A stretch of 64,000 nt of DNA from Mesorhizobium sp. B2-8-5 (lineage in GTDB: Bacteria; Pseudomonadota; Alphaproteobacteria; Rhizobiales; Rhizobiaceae), in NCBI RefSeq assembly GCF_006440675.2, contig NZ_CP083951.1:744001-808000 (forward strand). Reading direction: 5' to 3'. Below, piece after piece: positions 39,918 to 48,863 of the stretch. Numbering within the stretch: position 1 is the first letter of the stretch; every line of letters begins with the position of its first letter. Under the pieces are notes generated by a model, which was given only the letters and a program-made list of their open reading frames with translations, searched no databases and had not been told where the DNA came from. The position numbers were made by a program, and so were the translations under genes.

Positions 39918-41678
39918 ATGTCTTGCAGGCGAGCCATGCCACCAAAATTCAAGGCCGGTTTCGGCGCGCTGGTTACCTCGACAGGGAATGAACGCTCGGA
40001 CTGGCTTCGCGACCACTTACCGGAAACAATCACGAATAGGCTGCCTGATCTCTCACGAGACGGCGTGGCCATCAGTGATCTCCGCGACAAGGATTGCGCG
40101 CTGGTGTACGTCAACCGGGCCTTCCAGGAGATTACAGGCTACGTCAGCAGCGAGCTTGTCGGGAAAAACTGCCGCTTTCTGCAAGGTAGCGATCGGCTCC
40201 AGCCTGAAATACATGCGGTTAGCGAGGCAATTGCGAGGCGGACGAGCATATCCGTCACTTTGAGGAACTATCGCAAAGACGGCAGTCTGTTCTGGAATGA
40301 TCTTCGGCTCGTGCCGGTCAGTGCGGATGGGCAGGAGGCAACGCACTACATCGGATTGATCCGCAATGTGACCGCAGGGAAGAACGCCGCTGAGCAGATC
40401 GAGCATAGTGCGCGCTCAGACCTTCTGACCGGGGCCCTCAATCGGTATGCCTTTATCGAGGAAATTGGAAATCTCCTGGTTGGCCGGCAGGAACAGATCC
40501 TGATCGCCAAGATCGACATGGCAGGGTTCCATGACATCAACGAAGGCTACGGCTACGACGTCGGCGATCAGGTCCTGAAACAGATTGCGCAGCGGCTCGC
40601 CAGAGCGAGCATCGCCGTCGTCTCGCGGACCGGCTCAGACGAATTTGGCGTCGCGCATCCGCTGACACCCGGCCAAAGTGCTGAGACCACCAATGCGACG
40701 ATCCGGTCGGTCCTTTCGCAAAGCTTCGTCGTTGCCGGCGCCACCATCAACATGCGGTTCGCCATGGGTTATGTCGTCGGACACCCGAAGGCCGATGCGA
40801 TGACTCTGGCCCGCCAAGCCGGCGTTGCCTTGCGCAGATCAAAATCATCGGCTTTCCTGGAGGTTCGCGAATTCAAACCCGAGGATGAGCGGCAGGCCCG
40901 CAATCGGCTGCGCCTGACCCGCGAAATGCAGCAGGCATTGGCCAATGACGAATTCGGTTTTTATTATCAGCCGCAGGTCGAGCTGGACACGGGAACTCTG
41001 GTCGGTGGTGAGGCTTTGTTGCGATGGCATCACGGCCTGTTCGGAACTCAGCAGCCCGGTAGATTCATCGAGCACGCCGAAGATACGGGCCTCATACTTG
41101 ACATCGGGTTCCGCGGTTTGCGGGCAGTCGTGGACTATGCGCAGCGGACAAACGACGGCCGGTCGACTGCGCTCAAGTTCTCGATGAACGTCTCGGCGAT
41201 CGAATTCAAGCTTCGCGATATGCCGCAATTCGTTTCCGAGGTTCTGTCGGAACGCGAGGTCAATCCCGCCTGGATCACGCTTGAGCTTACCGAGGGCTTG
41301 ATGGTCGAAAGCTCCGCTGAAATGCTGTCGATAATGAGAGACCTTCGTCAACTTGGGGTCGGGCTCTCGATCGATGACTTCGGGACGGGCTACGCGAACC
41401 TGCGCTACCTGGAAGAGCTTCCAATTACGGAGATCAAAATCGATCGCACCTTTATCACGGGGCTTGGAGAGAGCCGCTCCAAGCAGATCATCGTCGAATC
41501 GATCATCAGGATCTCGAACGAACTCGGATTTCGTGTCGTAGCGGAGGGGATACAAACGGGCGATGACTGCGCACGTCTACGGGATATGAATTGCCGCTTC
41601 GGACAAGGGTTTTTCTTTGGCGAGGCCGTTGATGCCGCGACTTTCGCGTGCCTCCCGCCCCAGCTTGGACACCGTTAG
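39918..41678 (+). CDS. LOV blue-light receptor fused to GGDEF-EAL
   Basis: 586 residues in three domains. A PAS/LOV domain (about 48-160) contains GKNCRFLQG, the exact flavin-adduct motif with the reactive cysteine at about residue 85, and NYRKDGSLFWNDL. A GGDEF domain (about 170-325) has RTGSDEF, a degenerate signature. The EAL domain (about 335-580) has EALLRW, SMNVSAIEF, ELTEGL, DDFGTGYANL and AEGIQTG, so the catalytic set for c-di-GMP hydrolysis is kept. It is likely a light-regulated phosphodiesterase. The 3' end abuts the duplicated comM promoter region. Confidence 0.9.
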   Translation: MSCRRAMPPKFKAGFGALVTSTGNERSDWLRDHLPETITNRLPDLSRDGVAISDLRDKDCALVYVNRAFQEITGYVSSELVGKNCRFLQGSDRLQPEIHAVSEAIARRTSISVTLRNYRKDGSLFWNDLRLVPVSADGQEATHYIGLIRNVTAGKNAAEQIEHSARSDLLTGALNRYAFIEEIGNLLVGRQEQILIAKIDMAGFHDINEGYGYDVGDQVLKQIAQRLARASIAVVSRTGSDEFGVAHPLTPGQSAETTNATIRSVLSQSFVVAGATINMRFAMGYVVGHPKADAMTLARQAGVALRRSKSSAFLEVREFKPEDERQARNRLRLTREMQQALANDEFGFYYQPQVELDTGTLVGGEALLRWHHGLFGTQQPGRFIEHAEDTGLILDIGFRGLRAVVDYAQRTNDGRSTALKFSMNVSAIEFKLRDMPQFVSEVLSEREVNPAWITLELTEGLMVESSAEMLSIMRDLRQLGVGLSIDDFGTGYANLRYLEELPITEIKIDRTFITGLGESRSKQIIVESIIRISNELGFRVVAEGIQTGDDCARLRDMNCRFGQGFFFGEAVDAATFACLPPQLGHR

Positions 41679-41714
41679 GATCGTGCGTGGCTGGCATAAC
41701 CTCAGCGTCGATAT

Positions 41715-41729
41715 GTTCCCGTAATGTTC
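41715..41729 (+). promoter_or_regulatory. LexA box in duplicated comM leader
   Basis: GTTC-ccgtaat-GTTC, the alphaproteobacterial LexA half-sites with the right 7-bp spacing. It is a diverged duplicate of the site at 47458, upstream of a pseudogene. Confidence 0.6.
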
Positions 41730-41825
41730 TTGCCCAAAGCAAAAATCTGTGGTTGTCTGGCTTGATCTCGCTCGCAACCTGACGCAGGGCCGCGAGCGAG
41801 CCGGTATCCGGGGGCTTGAGAAAAG

Positions 41826-42227
41826 ATGGTGGCGCGGATTCGCACGGTCGCCCGGAAAAAGATCTTCGTCACCGAGTTCTCGGAACTCAAGGGCGACAAG
41901 CGCATCATCCTGATCGACGGCGAGCCGGTGGGCGCGATCAACCGCGTGCCGGCCGATCACGATTCCCGCTCCAACATGCATGTCGGCGGCCGCGCCGAAA
42001 AAACTGAGCTGACGCAACGCGAGCGCGAGATCTGCGCCCGCATCGGGCCGGCGCTCAGGGAACGCGGCTTCATCCTGGTCGGCATCGACGTGATCGACGA
42101 CTACATGACCGAGATCAACGTGACCTCGCCGACCGGCGTGCGCGAGGTGCAGCGTTTCGGCGGCGCCGATATAGCTGCCCTGTTCTGGGATTGCGTGGAG
42201 GAGAAGCGGCTGAAGTCGGCCGCGTAA
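41826..42227 (+). pseudogene. chimeric comM(5')-gshB(3') pseudogene
   Basis: The first 25 bp (MVARIRTVA) match the comM start at 47567, including the upstream region back to the LexA box. At a CCGGAAAA join the sequence switches to gshB (IFVTEF, from gshB residue ~125), then a deletion of roughly 220 bp jumps to [11 protein letters not shown] and continues to the gshB 3' end. It differs from the full gshB at only about ten positions in 310 bp, and has its own C-terminus (EEKRLKSAA instead of EGKRG). The open frame lacks the N-terminal substrate site and ATP loop and should be inactive. Confidence 0.8.
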
Positions 42228-42234
42228 TTGCCGC

Positions 42235-43356
42235 ATGTTGACTCTACAGCACGGGTATCGCCCTCCTACCGTATTCGAGATTGTCGGAGCAATGCTGCGT
42301 CATCGCCGCTATTTCCGGAAAGGGTACCCTTCGGCGAAGTCGCAACCTGCTCTTCAGGCAAGTTTGCTGTCGGACGATCCGTTCATATCCTATTCGGGAA
42401 TGTCCGGTACGCCCCTCGGATTGGCAAGTCACATGCCTCTCCTTCCACGCAGCCACCGTGCCTGGTTTCTCATCTCGCCAACCTGGTCCATCGAAAACAA
42501 TTCCAGCGTCAAAACGATCCGGACCTATGCCGTTCTGCATAGACTTAGGAACCCCCGTCACTCGCTGATCTTCCTATGCAACACACAAGCCGAGGCTGAC
42601 CTCTTGAACCAGTCCGGTGAGGCGGCCGTCCTGCACAACAAGACTTCAACAACCTCCGAATACATATTCAGGCCTCTCAAGAACGTCCCTGTAGAATTTG
42701 ATGCAATCTACAATGCGCAACTGGCTTCGTGGAAACGCCACGACTTGTCTCTTGCCATCGAGCGTTGCGCATTTATCTTTTATCGTGATTTAGTCGGGTC
42801 ATCTACGACGGAGTCGGAAAGGGCGCGAATAAATCGGCACAAGGAGTTCGCGCCGGGTCACGTGTTTATCAATGAGTTTGACAGCACCGGCAAGCCTGTC
42901 CGATTGGCGCCGGCTCACGTGAACATGCATCTAAATCGTGCAGCCGTGGGAATTTGTCTCTCTGAAATGGAGGGACCAATGTTCGCCAGCACAGAATATC
43001 TTCTCGCTGGGCTACCTGTTGTCACGACCCCGAACCATGGTGGCCGAGACCTTTATCTGGATGACGATTATTCGCTTACAGTTCCACCCGATCCTCGATC
43101 CATCGCGGAGGCTGTCTTAGCGCTGAAGGAGCGACGAATCCCCCGGGCTTATATTCGTTCGCAAACTTTGAAACGAGTTGAACGAGACCGCGGGCGGTTC
43201 ATAGACCTTGTAAATGAGATTTTTCTGGAAAGCGGCTCTTTGCGCCGGATCGCCATGCCTTGGCCTTTCCGATTTCCTGTCATGGAGTGGCTTCCACCCC
43301 ACATCGCAATCGATCGATCGCTTTCAGGTACGGTCGATGCCTTCATCACCGCTTAG
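42235..43356 (+). CDS. GT4-like glycosyltransferase, horizontally acquired
   Basis: About 373 residues. The C-terminal part has a group-1 glycosyltransferase nucleotide-sugar site, GICLSEMEGPMFASTEYLLAG (core SEMEGPMFASTEYL), then GLPVVTTPNHGGRD. The N-terminal Rossmann half is weakly recognisable. The base composition is clearly lower in GC than its neighbours and codon use is less biased, signs of transfer. It has no glycan-synthesis neighbours and sits between two gshB/comM scraps. The donor and acceptor are unknown. Confidence 0.75.
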   Translation: MLTLQHGYRPPTVFEIVGAMLRHRRYFRKGYPSAKSQPALQASLLSDDPFISYSGMSGTPLGLASHMPLLPRSHRAWFLISPTWSIENNSSVKTIRTYAVLHRLRNPRHSLIFLCNTQAEADLLNQSGEAAVLHNKTSTTSEYIFRPLKNVPVEFDAIYNAQLASWKRHDLSLAIERCAFIFYRDLVGSSTTESERARINRHKEFAPGHVFINEFDSTGKPVRLAPAHVNMHLNRAAVGICLSEMEGPMFASTEYLLAGLPVVTTPNHGGRDLYLDDDYSLTVPPDPRSIAEAVLALKERRIPRAYIRSQTLKRVERDRGRFIDLVNEIFLESGSLRRIAMPWPFRFPVMEWLPPHIAIDRSLSGTVDAFITA

Positions 43357-43462
43357 ACGGGAACAGCCTCGGATTGCCGGAGGGACTGCTCACCTTTTCA
43401 ACGGGTCGAGAGCACGCGGCGATAGCCGTTTTCATTTTGTCTTAACCATGTTCCGCTTTTGC

Positions 43463-43512
43463 ACCAAGGAACGCAGCCATTACGACCTGCCGATCGTCCT
43501 CGGCCTGGTGGC
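43463..43512 (+). pseudogene. short comM fragment
   Basis: About 50 bp matches comM 47785-47834 (encoding the KEGSHYDLPIALGL region, here KERSHYDLPIVLGL). The match ends abruptly on both sides. It is a third copy of part of comM in the window. Confidence 0.7.
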
Positions 43513-43583
43513 GACCCATTGCGATGCGAAGCGAGGGGGGCGGCCGGCCAGGTAGCTGTCCGGGCGTCGTCCCACTGCGCCAA

Positions 43584-44591
43584 TTACGCCGTCTTGCGCA
43601 CGACCACGCTCGGCTCCATCACGATCGCCGCGCGGCGGCGGTCGGGGCCATCGAGGAAGTCGACCAGCGCGTCGATGGCGATGGTGCCTGCTTCGAAGAT
43701 GCGGCGGTCGATCGTCGACAGCGGGCGTTCCAGCAGCGGCGCCAGATAGATGTTGTCGAAGCCCATGACGGCGCAGTCGTCGGGGACAACAAGCCCCTTT
43801 TCGCGGAGCGCAACCGTGGCGCCGATGGCCAGCATGTCGCTCATGCAGCAGATGGCCGAAAACCGCGTGCTTTCAAGCAGCTCCCGCGTCGCCTGGCGCC
43901 CGAAACTGTGCTGGAACTCGCCGCAGCGGACGAGGTTTCGATCGACGGCGATGCCAGCCTGGCGGTGCGCTTCCTCGAAGCCGGCGAGCCTGATCCTGGT
44001 GTTCGAGCTTTCCGCCGAACCGCTCAGGAAGGCGATGCGGGTGTGGCCCTTGGCGATCAGGTAGCCGGCCGACTGGAAGGCGCCGTTGCGATAGTCGGTA
44101 TCGACGGTCGCCGCCAGGCAATCGAGCTCCGGGACCTCGCGGTCCATCGACACGAACGGGATGTTCAGGCCCCGCAGCAGGCCGGCATTCGGGATCACGC
44201 CGCTCGCCGCCAGCACGATGCCGTCCACGCCATGGCCGGCGAGGAAGGCGAGATGCGCCTCCTCCTTATCCGGAATGCCATCCGAGTTGCACAGGATCGT
44301 TGTATAGCCGCGCTGCCGGGCAGCGTCGTCGCAGGCGCGAACCAGCTCGGTGAAATAGGGGTTGAGAATATCCGGAACGATGATGCCGAGGACCTGCGAG
44401 CGACGGGTGACCAGCGAGCGGGCGATGGAGTTGGGCGTGTAGTTGAGCTCCCGCGCCAGCGACCAGATGCGGCTGCGCGTTTCCTCGCTGATGAAGGCGT
44501 CCTTGCGGTTGAGGACCTTGGAGACGGTGGCGATGGATACGCCGGCACCTCTCGCAATATCCTTGATGGTCGCCGCCACATGTCCTCGCAT
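43584..44591 (-). CDS. LacI-family transcriptional regulator of the nucleoside hydrolase locus
   Basis: About 335 residues. Start at MRGHVAATIKDIARGAG; the helix-turn-helix GVSIATVSKVLNRKDAF follows and hinge sequence YTPNSIARSL. The sensor domain ends near residue 330. The frame is open much further upstream, but that is shadow of the divergent gene. It is divergent from the nucleoside hydrolase, with TAAACGTTTA in between. The inducer is probably a nucleoside or its ribose. Confidence 0.92.
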   Translation of the reverse strand: MRGHVAATIKDIARGAGVSIATVSKVLNRKDAFISEETRSRIWSLARELNYTPNSIARSLVTRRSQVLGIIVPDILNPYFTELVRACDDAARQRGYTTILCNSDGIPDKEEAHLAFLAGHGVDGIVLAASGVIPNAGLLRGLNIPFVSMDREVPELDCLAATVDTDYRNGAFQSAGYLIAKGHTRIAFLSGSAESSNTRIRLAGFEEAHRQAGIAVDRNLVRCGEFQHSFGRQATRELLESTRFSAICCMSDMLAIGATVALREKGLVVPDDCAVMGFDNIYLAPLLERPLSTIDRRIFEAGTIAIDALVDFLDGPDRRRAAIVMEPSVVVRKTA

Positions 44592-44715
44592 TGCTTGCCA
44601 AGCACCGTCGTCCTGATCCCGTAGCCTCTTACGTCGGCAAAGTCGACCGGCACAGGTGGCGAGCAGGGGCTCCGGCCGGTCGATCGTGTTGACAGCTGGC
44701 TGGCATTGCCGTAGG

Positions 44716-44725
44716 TAAACGTTTA
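44716..44725. promoter_or_regulatory. LacI-type operator for the nucleoside hydrolase locus
   Basis: TAAACGTTTA, a perfect 10-bp palindrome with the AAACGTTT core shared with the other LacI locus at 15.5 kb. It lies in the divergent promoter region. Confidence 0.65.
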
Positions 44726-44810
44726 ACTCCCTCGATATATGAGACTTTCCAATGCCCGTTCCGCTGTCCCACAGTGCAAGCCCGGCAACGCAAGAGACCG
44801 CGACGTGACC

Positions 44811-45743
44811 ATGCCTTCCAGAATCCCGCTGGTGATGGATGTCGACACCGGCACCGACGATGCCGTCTGCATCGCGGCGGCGACGCTCTGCGCGGACAGG
44901 ATCGAGCTGGTCGGGATCGGCGCCGTCTGCGGCAATGTCGAGATCGAGAAGACGGCCAGGAACACGCTGGATCTGATCGATTTTCTCGGCTGCGACGCGC
45001 CCGTGCATGTCGGCGCTTCTCGCCCGCTCGCCAGGCCATTGTGCACCGCCGTCAGCCACGGCACGACCGGACTGGGCGACGTGGTGCTGCCCGCCGCGCG
45101 GCGCGGCTTTGCCGAGGGCGGCGTAACGGAATTGATCCACGAGGCGGCGAAGCAGCACCCGGGCAGGCTCGAGATCCTCGCCGTCGGGCCGCTGACCAAC
45201 ATCGCCACCGCGCTGATCGAACACCCTGAGCTGCCGTCGCTGATCAAACGCATCACCATCATGGGCGGCGCCATCCGCGGCGGCAACATGACCCTGGCCT
45301 CGGAGTTCAATCTCTATTGCGATCCCGAAGCCGCACGCATCGTCTTCGAATCCGGCTGCGCGCTGACGATGGTCGGCCTCGACGTCACGCTGAAGCCGGA
45401 GCTGCCGCGCCATGTGTTCGACCGGATAAGGGCTGCATCAGGTCCGCAAGCGGATGTGGTGGCGCGCGTGCTGGACTTCATGATGCGGCGCAAGGACGAA
45501 TTCGGCGCCGACGACCCGAACCTGCATGACGTGATTGCGCTCGCCGCGATCGTAAAACCGTCGCTGTTCAGGTTCGAAAGCTATTACGTGCATCTGGAAA
45601 CCGGCGGCGAGGTCACCCGCGGCATGACCATCGCCGATTTCAACAATGTATCAAAGAGGCCGCCAAACGCGCGGGTGGCCGTCGATATCGACGTCGACGG
45701 CTTCTGGGACTGGTTCGTCGATCTTTTCGGAGCTGGGAGATAA
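44811..45743 (+). CDS. inosine-uridine preferring nucleoside hydrolase
   Basis: About 310 residues. It hydrolyses the N-glycosidic bond of ribonucleosides. The calcium/ribose-binding motif DVDTGTDDAV at the N-terminus (residues 9-18) is the family signature. VGPLTNIATAL near 120 and MGGAIRGGNMTLASEFNLYCDPEAA near 152 (core EFNLYCDPEAA) are also typical. I used the ATG at 44811; a GTG at 44805 is possible. Its stop codon touches the ATG of the downstream binding protein. Confidence 0.92.
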   Translation: MPSRIPLVMDVDTGTDDAVCIAAATLCADRIELVGIGAVCGNVEIEKTARNTLDLIDFLGCDAPVHVGASRPLARPLCTAVSHGTTGLGDVVLPAARRGFAEGGVTELIHEAAKQHPGRLEILAVGPLTNIATALIEHPELPSLIKRITIMGGAIRGGNMTLASEFNLYCDPEAARIVFESGCALTMVGLDVTLKPELPRHVFDRIRAASGPQADVVARVLDFMMRRKDEFGADDPNLHDVIALAAIVKPSLFRFESYYVHLETGGEVTRGMTIADFNNVSKRPPNARVAVDIDVDGFWDWFVDLFGAGR

Positions 45744-47399
45744 ATGGGGCAGGATAGCGAGCATTGCGAATTCGACCGCCATCATGCGCTGGTCGAGGGC
45801 CTGGCGGCGGAGGTCCGGGGCGGATGCCTTCACCGGCGCGAGTTCCTGGCGATGGCAAGCATTTTTGGCGCATCGGCGGTGGCCGCCTATGGCCTGATCG
45901 GGCTCGCCGCGCCGACGCCGGCGCGAGCCGCCGAGCCGAAGAAGGGCGGCGTGCTGCGCGTTTCCACCTTCGTCAAGGAGCAGAAGGACCCGCGCGCCTA
46001 TGACTGGCCGGAAATGGCCAATATCGCGCGCCAGTTCCTCGACACGCTGGTGCGCTACGACACCGATTACACGTTCAAGCCTTCGCTGGTGGAAAGCTGG
46101 AAGGTCAATGACGACGCCACCGAATACACGCTCAATCTGCGGCGCGGCGTGACCTGGAACAATGGCGACGACTTCACCGCCGAGGACGTGGTCTTCAACC
46201 TCGAACGCTGGTGCGACAAGGCGGCCGAAGGCAATTCCATGGCCGGCCGCATGACCGCGCTGATCGACGCCAAGACCGGCAAGGCGCGCGACGGCGCCAT
46301 CATCAGGACCGACGACCACACGGTGGTGCTGAAACTGTCCTCATCCGACATCTCGATCATACCGTCGATGACGGAATATTCGGCGCTGATCGTGCATCGC
46401 GGCTACGAGAAGGCCGGCGCCAATCTCATCGCGCATCCGGTCGGCACCGGCGCTTTCGAACTGGTCTCCTACGACGTCGGCACCAAGGCTGTCGTCAAGC
46501 GGCGCCAGAACGGCAAGTGGTGGGGTGGCGAGGCCTATCTCGACGGCATCGAGTTCATCGACTACGGCACCGATCCGGCCGCCTGGGTAAGCGCCTTCGA
46601 AGCCGGCGAGATCGACACCAATTTCGAGACCACCGCCGACTATGTCGCGATCATGGACGGCCTGGGGCTGGTGAAGTCGGAAGTGGTGACGGCGGCGACG
46701 ATCCTTGCCCGCACCAATGTGACCAACAAGCCCTATGACGACATACGCGTGCGCCGCGCCCTGCAAATGGCGACCGACAATCAAGCCGTGCTGACGCTCG
46801 GCTATGGCGGCAAGGGCACGGTCGCCGAGGACCACCATGTCAGCCCGCTGCATCCGGAATATTACGCGCTGCCGAAGAAGACGCGCGACCTTGAAGGCGC
46901 CAAAAAGCTGATGGCGGAGGCCGGGCAGCTCGATTTCGAGCACGAGCTGATCACCGGCGACGAGGACTGGCACCGCAGCACAGGCGACGCCATCGCCGCG
47001 CAGCTGCGCGAGGCCGGCTTCAAGGTGAAGCGCACCGTGCTGCCGGGCTCGACCTTCTGGAACAACTGGACCAAATATCCCTTCTCGATGACGTCGTGGG
47101 GCATGCGGCCGCTGGGCGTCCAGAACCTCGCGCTCGCCTATCGCAGCGGCGAGGCGTGGAACGAATCCGGCTACGCCAATCCCGCCTTCGACAAGAAGCT
47201 CGACGAGGCGCTTGCCGTGCCGGATGCCGAAAAGCGCAAGGGGATCATGAAGGATGTCGAGCAGATCCTCCAGGATTCCGGCATCCTCATCCAGCCTTAC
47301 TGGCGCTCGCTGTTCACCCATTCGGTGGCGGCGGTGAAGGACAATCCGGCGCATCCCAATCTCGAGCAGCATTTCGAGAAGGTGTGGCTGGACCGGTAG
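45744..47399 (+). CDS. family-5 ABC substrate-binding protein, Tat-exported, orphan
   Basis: 551 residues, DppA/OppA-like extracellular binding protein. A twin-arginine motif (HRREFLAM near residue 31) with a hydrophobic helix follows and suggests Tat export, cleavage near ARAA. The solute-binding domain starts [11 protein letters not shown] and ends before 550. It follows the nucleoside hydrolase with no gap, suggesting uptake of a nucleoside-like or peptide ligand. The expected permease and ATPase genes are absent; 60 bp later the comM LexA box begins, so the operon looks truncated. Confidence 0.88.
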   Translation: MGQDSEHCEFDRHHALVEGLAAEVRGGCLHRREFLAMASIFGASAVAAYGLIGLAAPTPARAAEPKKGGVLRVSTFVKEQKDPRAYDWPEMANIARQFLDTLVRYDTDYTFKPSLVESWKVNDDATEYTLNLRRGVTWNNGDDFTAEDVVFNLERWCDKAAEGNSMAGRMTALIDAKTGKARDGAIIRTDDHTVVLKLSSSDISIIPSMTEYSALIVHRGYEKAGANLIAHPVGTGAFELVSYDVGTKAVVKRRQNGKWWGGEAYLDGIEFIDYGTDPAAWVSAFEAGEIDTNFETTADYVAIMDGLGLVKSEVVTAATILARTNVTNKPYDDIRVRRALQMATDNQAVLTLGYGGKGTVAEDHHVSPLHPEYYALPKKTRDLEGAKKLMAEAGQLDFEHELITGDEDWHRSTGDAIAAQLREAGFKVKRTVLPGSTFWNNWTKYPFSMTSWGMRPLGVQNLALAYRSGEAWNESGYANPAFDKKLDEALAVPDAEKRKGIMKDVEQILQDSGILIQPYWRSLFTHSVAAVKDNPAHPNLEQHFEKVWLDR

Positions 47400-47457
47400 G
47401 CTGGGGAGGCGACAATATACCGGTTCGGCCACGCACCGTTGCCGCGGCCGAATCGAT

Positions 47458-47472
47458 GTTCTTGTAATGTTC
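47458..47472 (+). promoter_or_regulatory. LexA box of comM
   Basis: GTTC-ttgtaat-GTTC, direct half-sites with 7-bp spacing, the alphaproteobacterial LexA site. It lies 95 bp upstream of the comM ATG, so comM is probably SOS-induced. Confidence 0.7.
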
Positions 47473-47566
47473 TTGCCTCAGCGACAAATCTGTGGTTGTC
47501 TGGCGTGAGGTCTTGGGCGGGCTGATCGCAGCGCCGTGCAGGAGCCTGAATCCGGGGGCGGGAAAC

Positions 47567-48207
47567 ATGGTGGCGCGGGTTCGCACGGTGGCTTTCCAGG
47601 GCATCGAGGCCGTGCCGGTCGATGTCCAGGTGATGGTCGGGCCGGGCAAGGTCGGCATGCAGATCGTCGGCCTGCCGGACAAGGCGGTGGCCGAAAGCCG
47701 CGAGCGCGTACAAGCGGCGCTGCACGCATCGGGCCTGTCGATGCCCTCGAAGAAGGTGACGGTGAACCTCGCGCCGGCCGATCTTCCCAAGGAAGGCAGC
47801 CATTACGACCTGCCGATCGCGCTCGGCCTGATGGCGGCGCTCGGCGCCATACCGGGCGACATGCTTGCCGGCTATGTGGTGCTTGGCGAATTGTCGCTCG
47901 ACGGCACCATCGCCGGCGTGGCGGGCGCGCTGCCGGCGGCGATCGGCGCCAATGCCGAAGGCAAGGGCCTGATCTGCCCCTTCGCCTGCGGGCCGGAGGC
48001 GGCCTGGGCCGGCAAGGATTTCGACATTCTCGCGCCACGCAGCCTGATCGCGGTCGCCAACCATTTTCGCGGCACGCAGGTGCTGTCGCGGCCCGAGGCC
48101 GGCATAAAGCTTGCGGCGCGCGACCTGCCGGACCTCACCGACATCAAGGGCCAGGAGAGTGCCAAGCGGGCGCTGGAAGTGGCTGCCGCCGGCGGACACA
48201 ACCTCCT
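47567..48207 (+). CDS. comM: comM N-terminal part, interrupted by an integrative element
   Basis: N-terminal 213 codons of ComM/YifB, a AAA+ hexameric helicase for branch migration during natural transformation and homologous recombination. The start MVARVRTVAFQGIEAV and the S5-like N domain are intact. The element begins after AAC-CTC-CT, just before the Walker A glycine loop. The frame continues 26 codons into the element and stops at 48283, so the truncated product lacks the ATPase core. With the right half it would give about 509 residues, close to E. coli ComM (506). Confidence 0.93.
48206..48207. other. attL core dinucleotide (inferred)
   Basis: The CT shared by both junctions and by the restored comM codon CTG. 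Large serine recombinases cut at a 2-bp core, so this fits. The exact base could be one position off. Confidence 0.6.
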
Positions 48208-48237
48208 CAAGTCAAGCACAAAGGACCTAACATCTAA

Positions 48238-48409
48238 GGTGCTTCGTGCTTACTGGGGGCCGCTTCTCAGACGCGCGGTATAGGACGAAAACGAGGTTGT
48301 CCCTGAGGGGCCACGGGGGAAACAGGCCTCGTCGCTATACGTAAATGCCGAAACAGACTTTTCGCAAAAAGGCGCAAGGTTCTCTGGGTGACGCTGTGGA
48401 CGGCAGGGT
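48238..48409. other. non-coding left arm of the element
   Basis: About 170 bp between attL and the first gene. No recognisable gene or strong hairpin. attP half-site sequence for the recombinase is expected at its left edge. Confidence 0.35.
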
Positions 48410-48622
48410 TTAGGCCTTCCGTCGCTTGGAGAGAGCATGCCATAGCTGCGTTTCGTCCGTGATGCCGAAGGCGAACACGCCGATGAGTTCCGCAGCCAAG
48501 GCCTCCCGCTGCTCCTTATCTTTGACAGCAAGACGACGCTCGGCACACAGCCGATTGAATACCCGCTGGAGCAACGCCAGATCATCAGGATCATACGATT
48601 CAGAGTAGCGCGACAACGGCAT
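48410..48622 (-). CDS. small protein of unknown function
   Basis: 70 residues (MPLSRYSESYDPDDLALLQRV...), charged and probably helical. Aggcgg precedes the ATG at a normal distance. The sequence has no recognised motif; a short helical protein of this kind can be a DNA-binding or regulatory protein, but this is a guess. It is the leftmost gene of the element. Confidence 0.6.
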   Translation of the reverse strand: MPLSRYSESYDPDDLALLQRVFNRLCAERRLAVKDKEQREALAAELIGVFAFGITDETQLWHALSKRRKA

Positions 48623-48863
48623 TTTTTATTCCGCCTCGGAGTGCCTCGACGGTATCTCAGATAGCAGCCAGTGGGTGATCAAGACAAGCGGTTCCCCTGC
48701 CGGGAGCAGCCACCGTGTTTTCGGTCTGAACATTCGTGTTGTCCACAGAAACCATCGTTAGCGGAATCTCTCTGGTATCGGATTTGTTTTGCTCGCGGAG
48801 GTGTGATTCATAGCGTGTCGGCAACAACGCCGTGCTTCAAAGGAAAGAAGGCCGACACACATC

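Larger units (their letters stand above)
37715..47430. other. accessory segment between gshB and comM
   Basis: About 9.7 kb bounded by gshB and the comM promoter. It contains regulators, a LOV photoreceptor, fragments of gshB and comM, an AT-richer glycosyltransferase and a truncated-looking transporter operon. The repeated gshB/comM scraps imply at least two rounds of insertion or tandem duplication. This is inference from sequence repetition in the window, not from comparison with other genomes. Confidence 0.55.

Noticed and set aside
41826..42227. Second functional glutathione synthetase
   Set aside because: It lacks the N-terminal substrate site and ATP loop and is fused to comM codons.
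44592..45413. N-terminal extension of the LacI regulator at 43584
   Set aside because: LacI proteins start right at the helix-turn-helix; the extension runs opposite the nucleoside hydrolase gene.
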